Assembly (NCBI GenBank): GCA_023422975.1
Contig: JAFAGF010000245.1
Coordinates: forward strand, 1 to 7,705
Origin: Pseudomonadota bacterium
Lineage (GTDB): Bacteria; Pseudomonadota; Gammaproteobacteria; Burkholderiales; Burkholderiaceae_C
Direction: 5' to 3'
DNA length: 7,705 bases
Of the stretch, positions 1-6,316 are shown one piece after another. The first letter of the stretch is position 1; each line of letters opens with the position of its first letter. A program made the position numbers and the translations under genes. The notes below the pieces were generated by a model, which was not told the origin of the DNA, did not search any database, and saw only the letters and a program-made list of their open reading frames with translations.

Positions 1-1
1 A

Positions 2-454
2 TTTCTGCCCCAGATTGGCGCAATCTTTGCCGCCAAGGGCGTGGAAATGCGCAGTTGCCCTGAATCGCTGGCCATCTTGCGTGCCGTGCAAGGCCTTCAG
101 TTGGCCGAAGCGACGGAAGCGGATTGGAGCGAGGAATACCTGGCACCCATCATCAGCGTGAAGGTGGTGGATGGCGTAGATGCCGCGATTGCGCACATCA
201 ACCAGTACTCCAGCGGCCACACGGAAGCCATTCTGACGCGCGACCATGTGCATGCGCAGAAGTTTTTGCGCGAAGTGGACTCGTCCAGCGTCATGGTCAA
301 TGCCAGCACGCGCTTTGCGGATGGCTTTGAATATGGCTTGGGTGCGGAGATCGGCATCAGCACCGACAAGTTCCATGCGCGTGGGCCGGTAGGCATTGAA
401 GGCCTAACTTCGCTCAAATACGTGGTGTTGGGCGAAGGTGACGTGCGCGGCTAA
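2..454 (+). CDS. proA: Glutamate-5-semialdehyde dehydrogenase (gamma-glutamyl phosphate reductase), C-terminal part
   Basis: ProA reduces gamma-glutamyl phosphate to glutamate-5-semialdehyde with NADPH, the second step of proline synthesis in the cytosol. The reading frame is open from base 2 and ends with TAA at 452-454, so about 150 C-terminal residues of a protein usually near 420 are visible. The ATG-less start at 41 (GTG) is internal: the codons before it read [13 protein letters not shown], as expected for ProA. Seen in the protein are the family signatures [43 protein letters not shown] and the C-terminal [17 protein letters not shown], all closely like E. coli ProA as I remember it. 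The catalytic cysteine of this aldehyde dehydrogenase family lies upstream of the window and cannot be checked. A terminator follows 18 bases after the stop codon, so proA probably ends its transcript. Confidence 0.95.
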   Translation, partial: FLPQIGAIFAAKGVEMRSCPESLAILRAVQGLQLAEATEADWSEEYLAPIISVKVVDGVDAAIAHINQYSSGHTEAILTRDHVHAQKFLREVDSSSVMVNASTRFADGFEYGLGAEIGISTDKFHARGPVGIEGLTSLKYVVLGEGDVRG

Positions 455-472
455 GCCATAGGTACACAATGC

Positions 473-500
473 AAAGGCGGCCTCGGCTGCCTTTTCTTTT
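473..500 (+). terminator. Intrinsic terminator of proA
   Basis: A 9-bp stem (473-481 with 486-494, one G-U pair) closes a CTCG tetraloop and runs into a T-rich tail (492-500, interrupted by one C). The A-run on the left arm mirrors the T-run, but the tail lies on the right, so it fits + strand termination after proA. It lies inside the region that an extended trkA start at 469 would translate, which argues against that start. Confidence 0.8.
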
Positions 501-517
501 GCATGCGCGACAAGACC

Positions 518-522
518 AAGGA
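518..522 (+). promoter_or_regulatory. Ribosome binding site deciding the trkA start
   Basis: AAGGA lies 6 bases before the ATG at 529. It selects this start over the in-frame ATG at 469, which has no such site and would add 20 residues encoded by the proA terminator. Confidence 0.75.
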
Positions 523-528
523 CAGTGC

Positions 529-1986
529 ATGAAGATCATTATTTTGGGTGCGGGCCGTGTGGGTTACAGCGTGGCGGAGAGCCTGGTCTCGGAGCGCAAC
601 GACATCACGGTCATCGACACCGATGCGCAGCGCTTGGCAGAGCTGCAAGAACGTTTTGACCTGCGCGGGGTGGTAGGCAATGGCATTGATGTGCAGGTGC
701 TGGCGGAAGCCGGGGCCGCCGACACCGATTTGCTGATTGCCTGTGCCGCGCAAGATGAGACCAATTTGGTGTGCTGCAAGATTGCACACATGGTCTTTGG
801 CATTACCACCCGGGTGGCGCGTGTGCGTTCTTCGGGGTTTGACATCAACCAGCCGTTGATGGGGCCGGAGGGCTTTGCTGTCGATGCCATCATTTGCCCC
901 GAAGCCTCGCTGACCCGCTATATCCGTAAGCTGATTGAGTACCCAGATTCTTTGCAGGTGCGTGAGTTTGCAGGGGGGCGTGCCTGCCTGTCCTCGGTGC
1001 GCGCGCGACTGGGGGCACCTGCGGTGGGCATGCGAATTGGGGATTTGCGCATGCACAACCCAGAGCTGGGGCTGCGCATTGTGGCCATTTACCGCCGCTT
1101 TGCGGATGAACCCGACCGTTTTGTGCGCTGTGATGGTGTTACGCGCATTGAACCTGGTGATGAAGTTTTTGTGCTGGCAGCCAGCGAGCACTTGAAAGAG
1201 GTGTTGGATGCTTTTCACCGCCCCAGCGACCAAAAGGCGCGCATGGTGCGCCGTATTTTGATAGCAGGGGGCGGGCAAGTCAGCTTGCAGCTGGCGCAAG
1301 AGCTCTCGGCAGAGTCCAAGGACTTCAATATCAAAATCATCGAAAACGAACCTCGGCGCTGTGAGTTGCTGGCATCGGTGCTGCCCAGCGAGGTGCTGGT
1401 GCTACAAGGTAACCCGACCGACGAAGATTTGTTTGCGGATGAGAACGTCGATGAAACTGACCTGTTCTTGGCGCTGACGGAAGACGATGAGAACAACATC
1501 ATGGCCAGCTTGCTGGCCAAGCGCATGGGCGCTACGCGCGTGCTGGCGCTGATCAACCGCCGCAGCTACGCCGACTTGATGCACGGCACGCAAATCGATA
1601 TTGCGCTCTCGCCAGCCCAAGCCATGCTGGGAGAGTTTCTGGCCCACGTGCGCAAGGGTGATGTGCAGGCGGTGCACAGCCTGCGCCGGGGCGTAGCCGA
1701 GGCGCTGGAGATTGTGGCGCGCGGCGACCGCAAAAGCTCCAAGGTGGTGGGGCGCAAGGTGGGTGACCTAAAGTTGCCGCATGAGGTACACATTGGCCTG
1801 ATCATTCGGGGCCTGCCCGATACGGAGGACATTCGTGCGCAGACCGAAGGCTCCGAGCCTGAGGTCATCATCCCGCGCAGCCATACGGTGATTGAGAGCA
1901 ATGACCATGTGGTGTTCTTCCTGCCGAACAAGCGTCTGGTGCAAGAGGTTGAGCGCTTATTCCGCGTGAGTGCGACCTTCTTCTAA
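529..1986 (+). CDS. trkA: Trk system potassium uptake regulatory protein TrkA
   Basis: TrkA is the cytosolic NAD(H)/nucleotide-binding ring that gates the TrkH potassium channel at the inner membrane. The 485-residue protein has the family's duplicated layout: Rossmann RCK-N domain 1 from residue 1 with GAGRVG at 7-12 and an acidic D30 at the end of the second strand, RCK-C domain 1 (about 145-230), Rossmann domain 2 from about 241, and RCK-C domain 2 (about 400-480). The second glycine motif reads GGGQVS (247-252), with Ser where the third Gly is expected. It is about 27 residues longer than the 458-residue E. coli protein. Part of that excess appears as an insert between the strand ending IIRG and the IESNDHVVFFL strand in the last domain. 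The start at 529 matches the family N-terminus (MKIIILGAGRVG). Only 15 bases separate it from trkH, so the two are almost certainly one operon. No convincing promoter fits in the 28 bases between the proA terminator and the start codon. Confidence 0.96.
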   Translation: MKIIILGAGRVGYSVAESLVSERNDITVIDTDAQRLAELQERFDLRGVVGNGIDVQVLAEAGAADTDLLIACAAQDETNLVCCKIAHMVFGITTRVARVRSSGFDINQPLMGPEGFAVDAIICPEASLTRYIRKLIEYPDSLQVREFAGGRACLSSVRARLGAPAVGMRIGDLRMHNPELGLRIVAIYRRFADEPDRFVRCDGVTRIEPGDEVFVLAASEHLKEVLDAFHRPSDQKARMVRRILIAGGGQVSLQLAQELSAESKDFNIKIIENEPRRCELLASVLPSEVLVLQGNPTDEDLFADENVDETDLFLALTEDDENNIMASLLAKRMGATRVLALINRRSYADLMHGTQIDIALSPAQAMLGEFLAHVRKGDVQAVHSLRRGVAEALEIVARGDRKSSKVVGRKVGDLKLPHEVHIGLIIRGLPDTEDIRAQTEGSEPEVIIPRSHTVIESNDHVVFFLPNKRLVQEVERLFRVSATFF

Positions 1987-1990
1987 GGGC

Positions 1991-1995
1991 AAAGG
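1991..1995 (+). promoter_or_regulatory. Ribosome binding site of trkH
   Basis: AAAGG lies 6 bases before the trkH ATG, inside the 15-base trkA-trkH gap. This supports independent initiation on a shared mRNA. Confidence 0.6.
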
Positions 1996-2001
1996 CAGCG
2001 C

Positions 2002-3468
2002 ATGCGCGATCTCTTTCCTGTCTTACGCGTGCTGGGCGTGCTGATGGTGTTTTTTGCCCTCAGCATGAATGTGCCGCTGGCGGTGTCGTGGTTCTGGCAA
2101 GACGGCATGTGGCAGGCCTGGCCCGCCTCCATGCTGGTCACAGCCGTGGTGGGGGTGCTGGTGTGGTTCTTCATGCGGCACCACAAGCAAGAGCTGCAGC
2201 CGCGCCATGGGGTAATTTTGGTGACGCTGGTGTGGGTGTGTCTGCCTTTGAGTGCGGCACTGCCCATGATGCTGGTCTACAACCAGATGGGGCAAGACCT
2301 GTCATTCACCCATGCCTACTTTGAAGCCGTTTCAGGGCTGACGACGGCAGGGGCCTCCGTGCTCAACCATCTGGATACCTTGCCGGTGTCCCTCAATATC
2401 TGGCGCACTTTTTTGCAGTGGATCGGGGGCATGGGAATTTTGATTCTGGCTGTGGCCATCATGCCTTTGCTGGGGGTGGGTGCCAGTCAGCTGTTTCGCG
2501 CAGAAGCGGCGGGCCCCGTCAAAGACACCAAACTCACGCCGCGCATTACGGGTACGGCCAAGGGCTTGTGGGGGGTGTATGCGGTGTTCTCTATCAGCTG
2601 TTTCCTGGCGTTCTGGCTAGGGGGCATGACGCCGCTGGATGCGCTGATGCACATGTTCACCACCGTCAGCCTGGGTGGGTTGTCATCGCACGATGCGAGC
2701 TTTGCCTACTTCCAGTCCCCGCTGCTGGAGGCCATTGCTTTTGTCTTTATGGTGGCGGCCAGTTGCAACTTTGCGTTGTACTTTGTGGCGATGCGCAAAG
2801 GCAATTGGCGAGGCTTCTGGCACGACCCGGAAATGCGCGCCACGGTCGGTGTGCTGTTGATTGGCAGCCTGTTTGTGGCGCTGCTGCTCTGGGTGAAAGG
2901 CATTTACGGCCCGCTGGATGCCTTGCGCTATGGCATGTTCAATACGGTGTCGGTGGCGACCACCACAGGTTTTGCAACAACCGACTATCTGACATGGCCC
3001 GTGTTTGCGCCGGTGTTCATGCTGATTTTGTCGGGCATGGCCACCAGTGCAGGCTCTACCGGTGGTGGCATCAAAATGATGCGTATGCTGATTTTGTTCA
3101 GCCAAGCGCGGCGTGAACTGACACGGCTGGTGCACCCGCGCGCGGTACAACCCGTGGTATTGGGTGGACGTGTTGTGGATAACCGCATGATTTTTGCGGT
3201 TTTGGCCTTTATGCTCGTGTATGGCGGCACGATTGTGCTGCTCAGCATGGTGTTGATGCTGACGGATTTGGACCCTGTGACGGCCTTTTCCGCTGCCATC
3301 GCCAGTGTGCACTGCTTGGGGCCGGGGCTCGGAAGCATTGGGCCAACCTCTTCATATGCCACGCTGACAGACTTTCAAATCTGGGTTTGCACGTTGGGTA
3401 TGTTGTTGGGACGGTTGGAGATTTTGAGCTTTCTCGCCCTTTTGACTCCGGCATTCTGGCGCAGGTGA
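2002..3468 (+). CDS. trkH: Trk system potassium uptake protein TrkH (membrane channel subunit)
   Basis: TrkH is the potassium-translocating inner-membrane subunit that works with TrkA. The 488 residues are close to E. coli TrkH (483) and have the fourfold membrane-pore-membrane design. All four pore loops are visible: SGLTTAGAS (111-119), TVSLGGLSSHD (221-231), NTVSVATTTGFATTDY (314-329) and CLGPGLG (438-444). Each carries the filter glycine that is usual for the TrkH/KtrB superfamily. The conserved intramembrane gating loop SAGSTGGGIK is at 349-358, followed by the positively charged stretch SQARRELTRLVHPR. The C-terminus (LGRLEILSFLALLTPAFWRR) is the family's typical ending. Hydrophobic segments run throughout from the first helix at about residues 5-30. 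The gene follows trkA after 15 bases. No good hairpin terminator is evident behind it, so readthrough toward gshA cannot be excluded. Confidence 0.96.
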   Translation: MRDLFPVLRVLGVLMVFFALSMNVPLAVSWFWQDGMWQAWPASMLVTAVVGVLVWFFMRHHKQELQPRHGVILVTLVWVCLPLSAALPMMLVYNQMGQDLSFTHAYFEAVSGLTTAGASVLNHLDTLPVSLNIWRTFLQWIGGMGILILAVAIMPLLGVGASQLFRAEAAGPVKDTKLTPRITGTAKGLWGVYAVFSISCFLAFWLGGMTPLDALMHMFTTVSLGGLSSHDASFAYFQSPLLEAIAFVFMVAASCNFALYFVAMRKGNWRGFWHDPEMRATVGVLLIGSLFVALLLWVKGIYGPLDALRYGMFNTVSVATTTGFATTDYLTWPVFAPVFMLILSGMATSAGSTGGGIKMMRMLILFSQARRELTRLVHPRAVQPVVLGGRVVDNRMIFAVLAFMLVYGGTIVLLSMVLMLTDLDPVTAFSAAIASVHCLGPGLGSIGPTSSYATLTDFQIWVCTLGMLLGRLEILSFLALLTPAFWRR

Positions 3469-3505
3469 GTGAGCACATGCGTATGATTCGGGGCATAAGG
3501 GTAAA

Positions 3506-3542
3506 CACTTAAGTTTGCAGCGATTACCTACAATTACATAAC
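3506..3542 (+). promoter_or_regulatory. Possible gshA promoter in the trkH-gshA gap
   Basis: The 95-base gap between trkH and gshA turns A/T-rich here. Two -10 candidates exist: TACAAT (3529-3534), with only a poor -35 about 16-18 bases upstream, and CATAAC (3537-3542), 17 bases after TTTGCA (3514-3519). An 8-base palindrome ACTTAAGT (3507-3514) abuts the second -35 candidate. Neither box pair is strong, so the assignment is tentative. Confidence 0.3.
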
Positions 3543-3553
3543 CACCGTCGTTC

Positions 3554-3558
3554 GAGGA
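3554..3558 (+). promoter_or_regulatory. Ribosome binding site of gshA
   Basis: GAGGA lies 5 bases before the ATG at 3564 and supports that start. Confidence 0.65.
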
Positions 3559-3563
3559 CATAC

Positions 3564-4859
3564 ATGGTTCCACATCTCATCACCGCTTTGACCGGCCCGA
3601 TCAACGAGTTAGAGCAGCGCATCATCGACTCCATGCCCGCTATTGAACGCTGGTTCAGGCTGGAGTGGATGGAGCACACGCCGCCTTTTTACAGCTCGGT
3701 GGATATCCGCAATTCGGGTTTCAAGCTGGCGCCAGTGGATACCAATCTGTTTCCCGGTAACTGGAACAATCTGACCGACCAGATGCTGCCCTTGGCCGTG
3801 CAGGCCACCATGGCGGCGATTGAAAAAATTTGCCCTGAGGCGCGCAACCTCCTGATCATTCCGGAGAACCACAACCGCAACCCCTCGTACCTGAGCAACC
3901 TGGCGCAGTTGCAGCGCATCTTCAAGATGGCGGGCTTGAATGCGCGGTTAGGCTCGATCAGCCCCGACATCAAGAAGCCAACCGAGCTGAAGTTGCCCAA
4001 TGGCGAAGTGGTGGTGCTGGAGCCAGTGCTGCGTACCAAACGCCGCATTGGTCTGAAGCACTTTGACCCGTGCACCATCTTGCTGAACAACGACCTGTCT
4101 GCAGGTGCGCCCGGCATTCTGGAAGAGCTGTATGAGCAGTACCTGCTGCCACCGCTGCACGCAGGCTGGAGCGTGCGCCGCAAGAGCCGCCATTTCCAAA
4201 GTTATGAAGAAGTGGCCAAGCGTTTTGGCAAGTTGCTGGGCATTGACCACTGGCTGATCAATCCCCTGTTTGCCAAGGTCGAGCAGTTGGACTTCAACGA
4301 AGGCGTGGGCATGGACAACTTGTCTGCGCAGGTCGACGCGTTGCTGACCAAAGTGCGCCGTAAATACAAGGAATACGGCATCAAGGAAAAGCCGTTTGCC
4401 ATCGTCAAGGCTGACAACGGCACGTACGGTATGGGCGTGATGACCGTGCGCGACGCCAAGGAGCTAGAAGAGCTGACCAAGAAGGCACGCAACAAGATGG
4501 GCATCATCAAAGATGGCCTGCCGGTGCAAGACTTCATCATCCAGGAAGGGGTGCAGACCTCCGAGCGCATGCACGACGCCGTGGCAGAGCCTGTGGTGTA
4601 CACGCTGGACCGTTACGTGGTCGGCGGCTTTTACCGCATGCACCCCGAGCGCGGCGTGGACGAGAACCTGAATGCCCCCGGCTCCAGCTACGTGCCTTTG
4701 GCATTTGCGCACAGCAACCACATGCCCCAGCCCGGCATGCACCCCGGTGCCAGCGCGCCCAACCGCTTCTATATGTATGGCGTGATTGCCCGCTTGGCCA
4801 TGCTGGCCGCCAGCTATGAGCTGGAAGCCACCAACCCCGAAGCCGAGGTCTACGACTAA
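3564..4859 (+). CDS. gshA: Glutamate-cysteine ligase, Acidithiobacillus/betaproteobacterial type
   Basis: This cytosolic enzyme joins L-glutamate and L-cysteine with ATP to make gamma-glutamylcysteine, the first and usually rate-setting step of glutathione synthesis. The 431-residue protein matches the GshA family first described in Thiobacillus (Acidithiobacillus) ferrooxidans (TIGR02049/PF08886 from memory), which is distinct from the E. coli and the plant/alphaproteobacterial ligases. Family-like stretches are PVDTNLFPGNWNNL (57-70), IIPENHNRNPSYL, VLRTKRRIGLKHFDPC, KADNGTYGMGVM (282-293), FIIQEGV (324-330), VVYTLDRYVVGGFYRMHP (344-361) and VDENLNAPGSSYVPL (from 365). The glycine-rich loop at 282-293 and the later strands look ATP-grasp-like; that reading is my inference. 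The start has a good ribosome site, and the length is full. The gene ends in a region with a repeat and an intrinsic terminator, so it is probably a single-gene transcript, or the last gene of a trk-gsh transcript. Its partner gshB lies 1.46 kb downstream. Confidence 0.93.
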   Translation: MVPHLITALTGPINELEQRIIDSMPAIERWFRLEWMEHTPPFYSSVDIRNSGFKLAPVDTNLFPGNWNNLTDQMLPLAVQATMAAIEKICPEARNLLIIPENHNRNPSYLSNLAQLQRIFKMAGLNARLGSISPDIKKPTELKLPNGEVVVLEPVLRTKRRIGLKHFDPCTILLNNDLSAGAPGILEELYEQYLLPPLHAGWSVRRKSRHFQSYEEVAKRFGKLLGIDHWLINPLFAKVEQLDFNEGVGMDNLSAQVDALLTKVRRKYKEYGIKEKPFAIVKADNGTYGMGVMTVRDAKELEELTKKARNKMGIIKDGLPVQDFIIQEGVQTSERMHDAVAEPVVYTLDRYVVGGFYRMHPERGVDENLNAPGSSYVPLAFAHSNHMPQPGMHPGASAPNRFYMYGVIARLAMLAASYELEATNPEAEVYD

Positions 4860-4889
4860 AGCAGGCAGGGTGGTATGTAGTGGTTCTGC

Positions 4890-4982
4890 AAAAACAAGAG
4901 CTGTTAGCGCTCGTACTTGCTCGGTTGTAGATAGTTATCTATCTGAAATCCTTGCAAATCAAGCGCAAGCAGCTCACTTTTT
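4890..4982. repeat. Palindromic intergenic repeat (REP/MITE-like, Burkholderiales type)
   Basis: A 93-base block after gshA has imperfect inverted ends. Bases 4898-4911 (GAGCTGTTAGCGCT) match the complement of 4962-4975 at 12 of 14 positions, flanked by AAAAA (4890-4894) and TTTTT (4978-4982). The centre contains a perfect 6-bp hairpin, AGATAG-TTAT-CTATCT (4929-4944). It has no coding potential of its own. Similar arms built on AGCTGCTAGCGCT are, from memory, frequent between genes in Comamonadaceae genomes. Family membership is inferred and only one copy is visible here. Confidence 0.6.
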
Positions 4983-5014
4983 AAAGCGCGTGGTGCCAGC
5001 CCCGCGCTTTTTTT
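4983..5014 (+). terminator. Intrinsic terminator downstream of gshA
   Basis: A perfect 8-bp stem AAAGCGCG/CGCGCTTT (4983-4990 with 5003-5010) with a 12-base loop is followed by T's continuing to 5014. It directly abuts the palindromic repeat. The T-run on the right makes it a + strand terminator, separating gshA from benE. Confidence 0.85.
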
Positions 5015-5069
5015 GCGTCTGCCGGGGTGTGAAGACGCCTTGGTGGTGGCGCACCGCAGCGCGCCTGCG

Positions 5070-5075
5070 CACAAT
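5070..5075 (+). promoter_or_regulatory. Possible -10 box for a leaderless benE transcript
   Basis: CACAAT ends 8 bases before the benE ATG. If used, transcription would start at about 5082-5084, essentially at the start codon. No matching -35 is seen at normal spacing (TTGGTG at 5040-5045 is 24 bases away), so this is weak. Confidence 0.25.
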
Positions 5076-5083
5076 GTGCAGCT

Positions 5084-6271
5084 ATGCAATTTTTCAAAGA
5101 CTTCAGCCTGTCGGCTTTGAGCGCTGGCTTTGTGGCGGTGTTGGTGGGCGTGACCAGCTCGGTGGCCCTGGTCTTCCAGGCTGCACAGTCCTTTGGGGCC
5201 ACGCCCGCGCAGATCAGCTCGTGGATGTGGGCCCTGGGTTGGGGCATCGGGCTGTGTTGCGCCGTACCTTCGCTGATGTTGCGCAAACCGGTCATGGTGG
5301 CGTGGAGCACGCCCGGCGCTGCCGTTTTGGCCGCTGCCGGTTTGACCGGCGGCTTCAGCATGGGGGAAGCCGTGGGCGCCTTCATGGTCAGTGCGGCCTT
5401 GATCGTGTTGCTGGGTTTCAGTGGTTGGTTTGAAAAGTTGATGGACCGTATTCCCGCATCGATTGCCGCCGCGCTGCTGGCAGGCGTGCTGGCTAGGTTT
5501 GGGCTGCAGGTGTTTGAGTCGGCGCAAACCGCGCTGCCGCTGGTGCTCATCATGTTGCTGGTGTACCTGCTGTCGCGGCGTTTGCTGCCGCGCTATGCCG
5601 TAATGTGTACCTTGTTGGCCGGTATTGCCTACGCGGCAGGCAAGGGGCTGATGCATTGGGAGCAGGTGCAGTGGTCACTGGCCATGCCGCAATGGACCAG
5701 CCCCGTGTTTTCTTGGCAGGCATGCATCAGCTTGGCGCTGCCTTTGTTTGTGGTCACCATGGCCTCGCAAAACTTGCCGGGGGTGGCAGTCATTCGCTCT
5801 GCTGGGTATGAGCTGCCAATTTCCAAATTGATTGGCGGCACGGGTGTGGTCAACCTGCTCTTGGCGCCTTTTGGTGCCTATGGCCTGAACCTGGCGGCCA
5901 TTACTGCGGCCATTTGCATGGGGCCTGAAGCGCATGCAGACAAGTCCAAGCGCTATACCGCCGCTGTGTGGTGTGGGCTGTTCTATGTATTGATGGGGGT
6001 GTTTGGTGCGGTGGTGGCGGGGTTGCTGGCAGCATTCCCTAAAGAGCTGGTCATGGCGATTGCCGGTTTGGCGCTGCTGGGCAGCATTGGCGGTGGGCTG
6101 CTGGTGGCCATGCAGCAAGACAGCAGCCGGGAGGCCGCACTCATTACTTTCTTGGTCACATTGAGCGGGGTGGCCATTGCGGGCGTGGGCTCTGCCTTTT
6201 GGGGCGTGGTCGCCGGCAGTTTGGCCTTGTTTGTGCAACAGTACAAACCTTGGCGTACAACTGAACGCTGA
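5084..6271 (+). CDS. benE: BenE-family transporter (benzoate/H+ symporter family)
   Basis: This is a polytopic inner-membrane protein of the BenE family, whose characterised member takes up benzoate with protons. The 395 residues match the usual family length (about 390-400). Hydrophobic segments cover almost the whole chain, compatible with 11-12 membrane helices. Conserved-looking motifs are MVAWSTPGAAVLAAAG (around 70-86), with the Ser-Thr-Pro-Gly at 75-78, MASQNLPGVAVIRSAGY (226-242) and GAYGLNLAAITAAICMGPEA (264-283) followed by HAD (284-286). There is no aromatic-degradation gene nearby to support benzoate as substrate, so the family call is firm but the substrate is not. No Shine-Dalgarno sequence precedes the ATG, no other ATG or GTG lies in frame just upstream, and a -10-like box sits so close that a leaderless mRNA is plausible. 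gshB follows after 45 bases. Confidence 0.88.
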   Translation: MQFFKDFSLSALSAGFVAVLVGVTSSVALVFQAAQSFGATPAQISSWMWALGWGIGLCCAVPSLMLRKPVMVAWSTPGAAVLAAAGLTGGFSMGEAVGAFMVSAALIVLLGFSGWFEKLMDRIPASIAAALLAGVLARFGLQVFESAQTALPLVLIMLLVYLLSRRLLPRYAVMCTLLAGIAYAAGKGLMHWEQVQWSLAMPQWTSPVFSWQACISLALPLFVVTMASQNLPGVAVIRSAGYELPISKLIGGTGVVNLLLAPFGAYGLNLAAITAAICMGPEAHADKSKRYTAAVWCGLFYVLMGVFGAVVAGLLAAFPKELVMAIAGLALLGSIGGGLLVAMQQDSSREAALITFLVTLSGVAIAGVGSAFWGVVAGSLALFVQQYKPWRTTER

Positions 6272-6316
6272 ACATACACTCTCTCTTCTATTGAACGGGG
6301 TTGCCCCCTGATTGCC

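Noticed and set aside
469..528. Extended trkA start adding 20 residues
   Set aside because: The extension is encoded by the proA terminator hairpin, lacks a ribosome site, and is not part of the TrkA family N-terminus, which begins at 529.
451..1299. 282-residue reading frame on the - strand
   Set aside because: It is a shadow of trkA with the same biased composition and spans the proA terminator.
2418..3116. 232-residue + strand frame inside trkH
   Set aside because: It is a frame shadow; trkH in this stretch carries all its pore-loop motifs without interruption.
4786..5433. 215-residue + strand frame overlapping the end of gshA and the start of benE
   Set aside because: It crosses the intergenic repeat and terminator, overlaps two conserved genes in another frame and has low-complexity composition.
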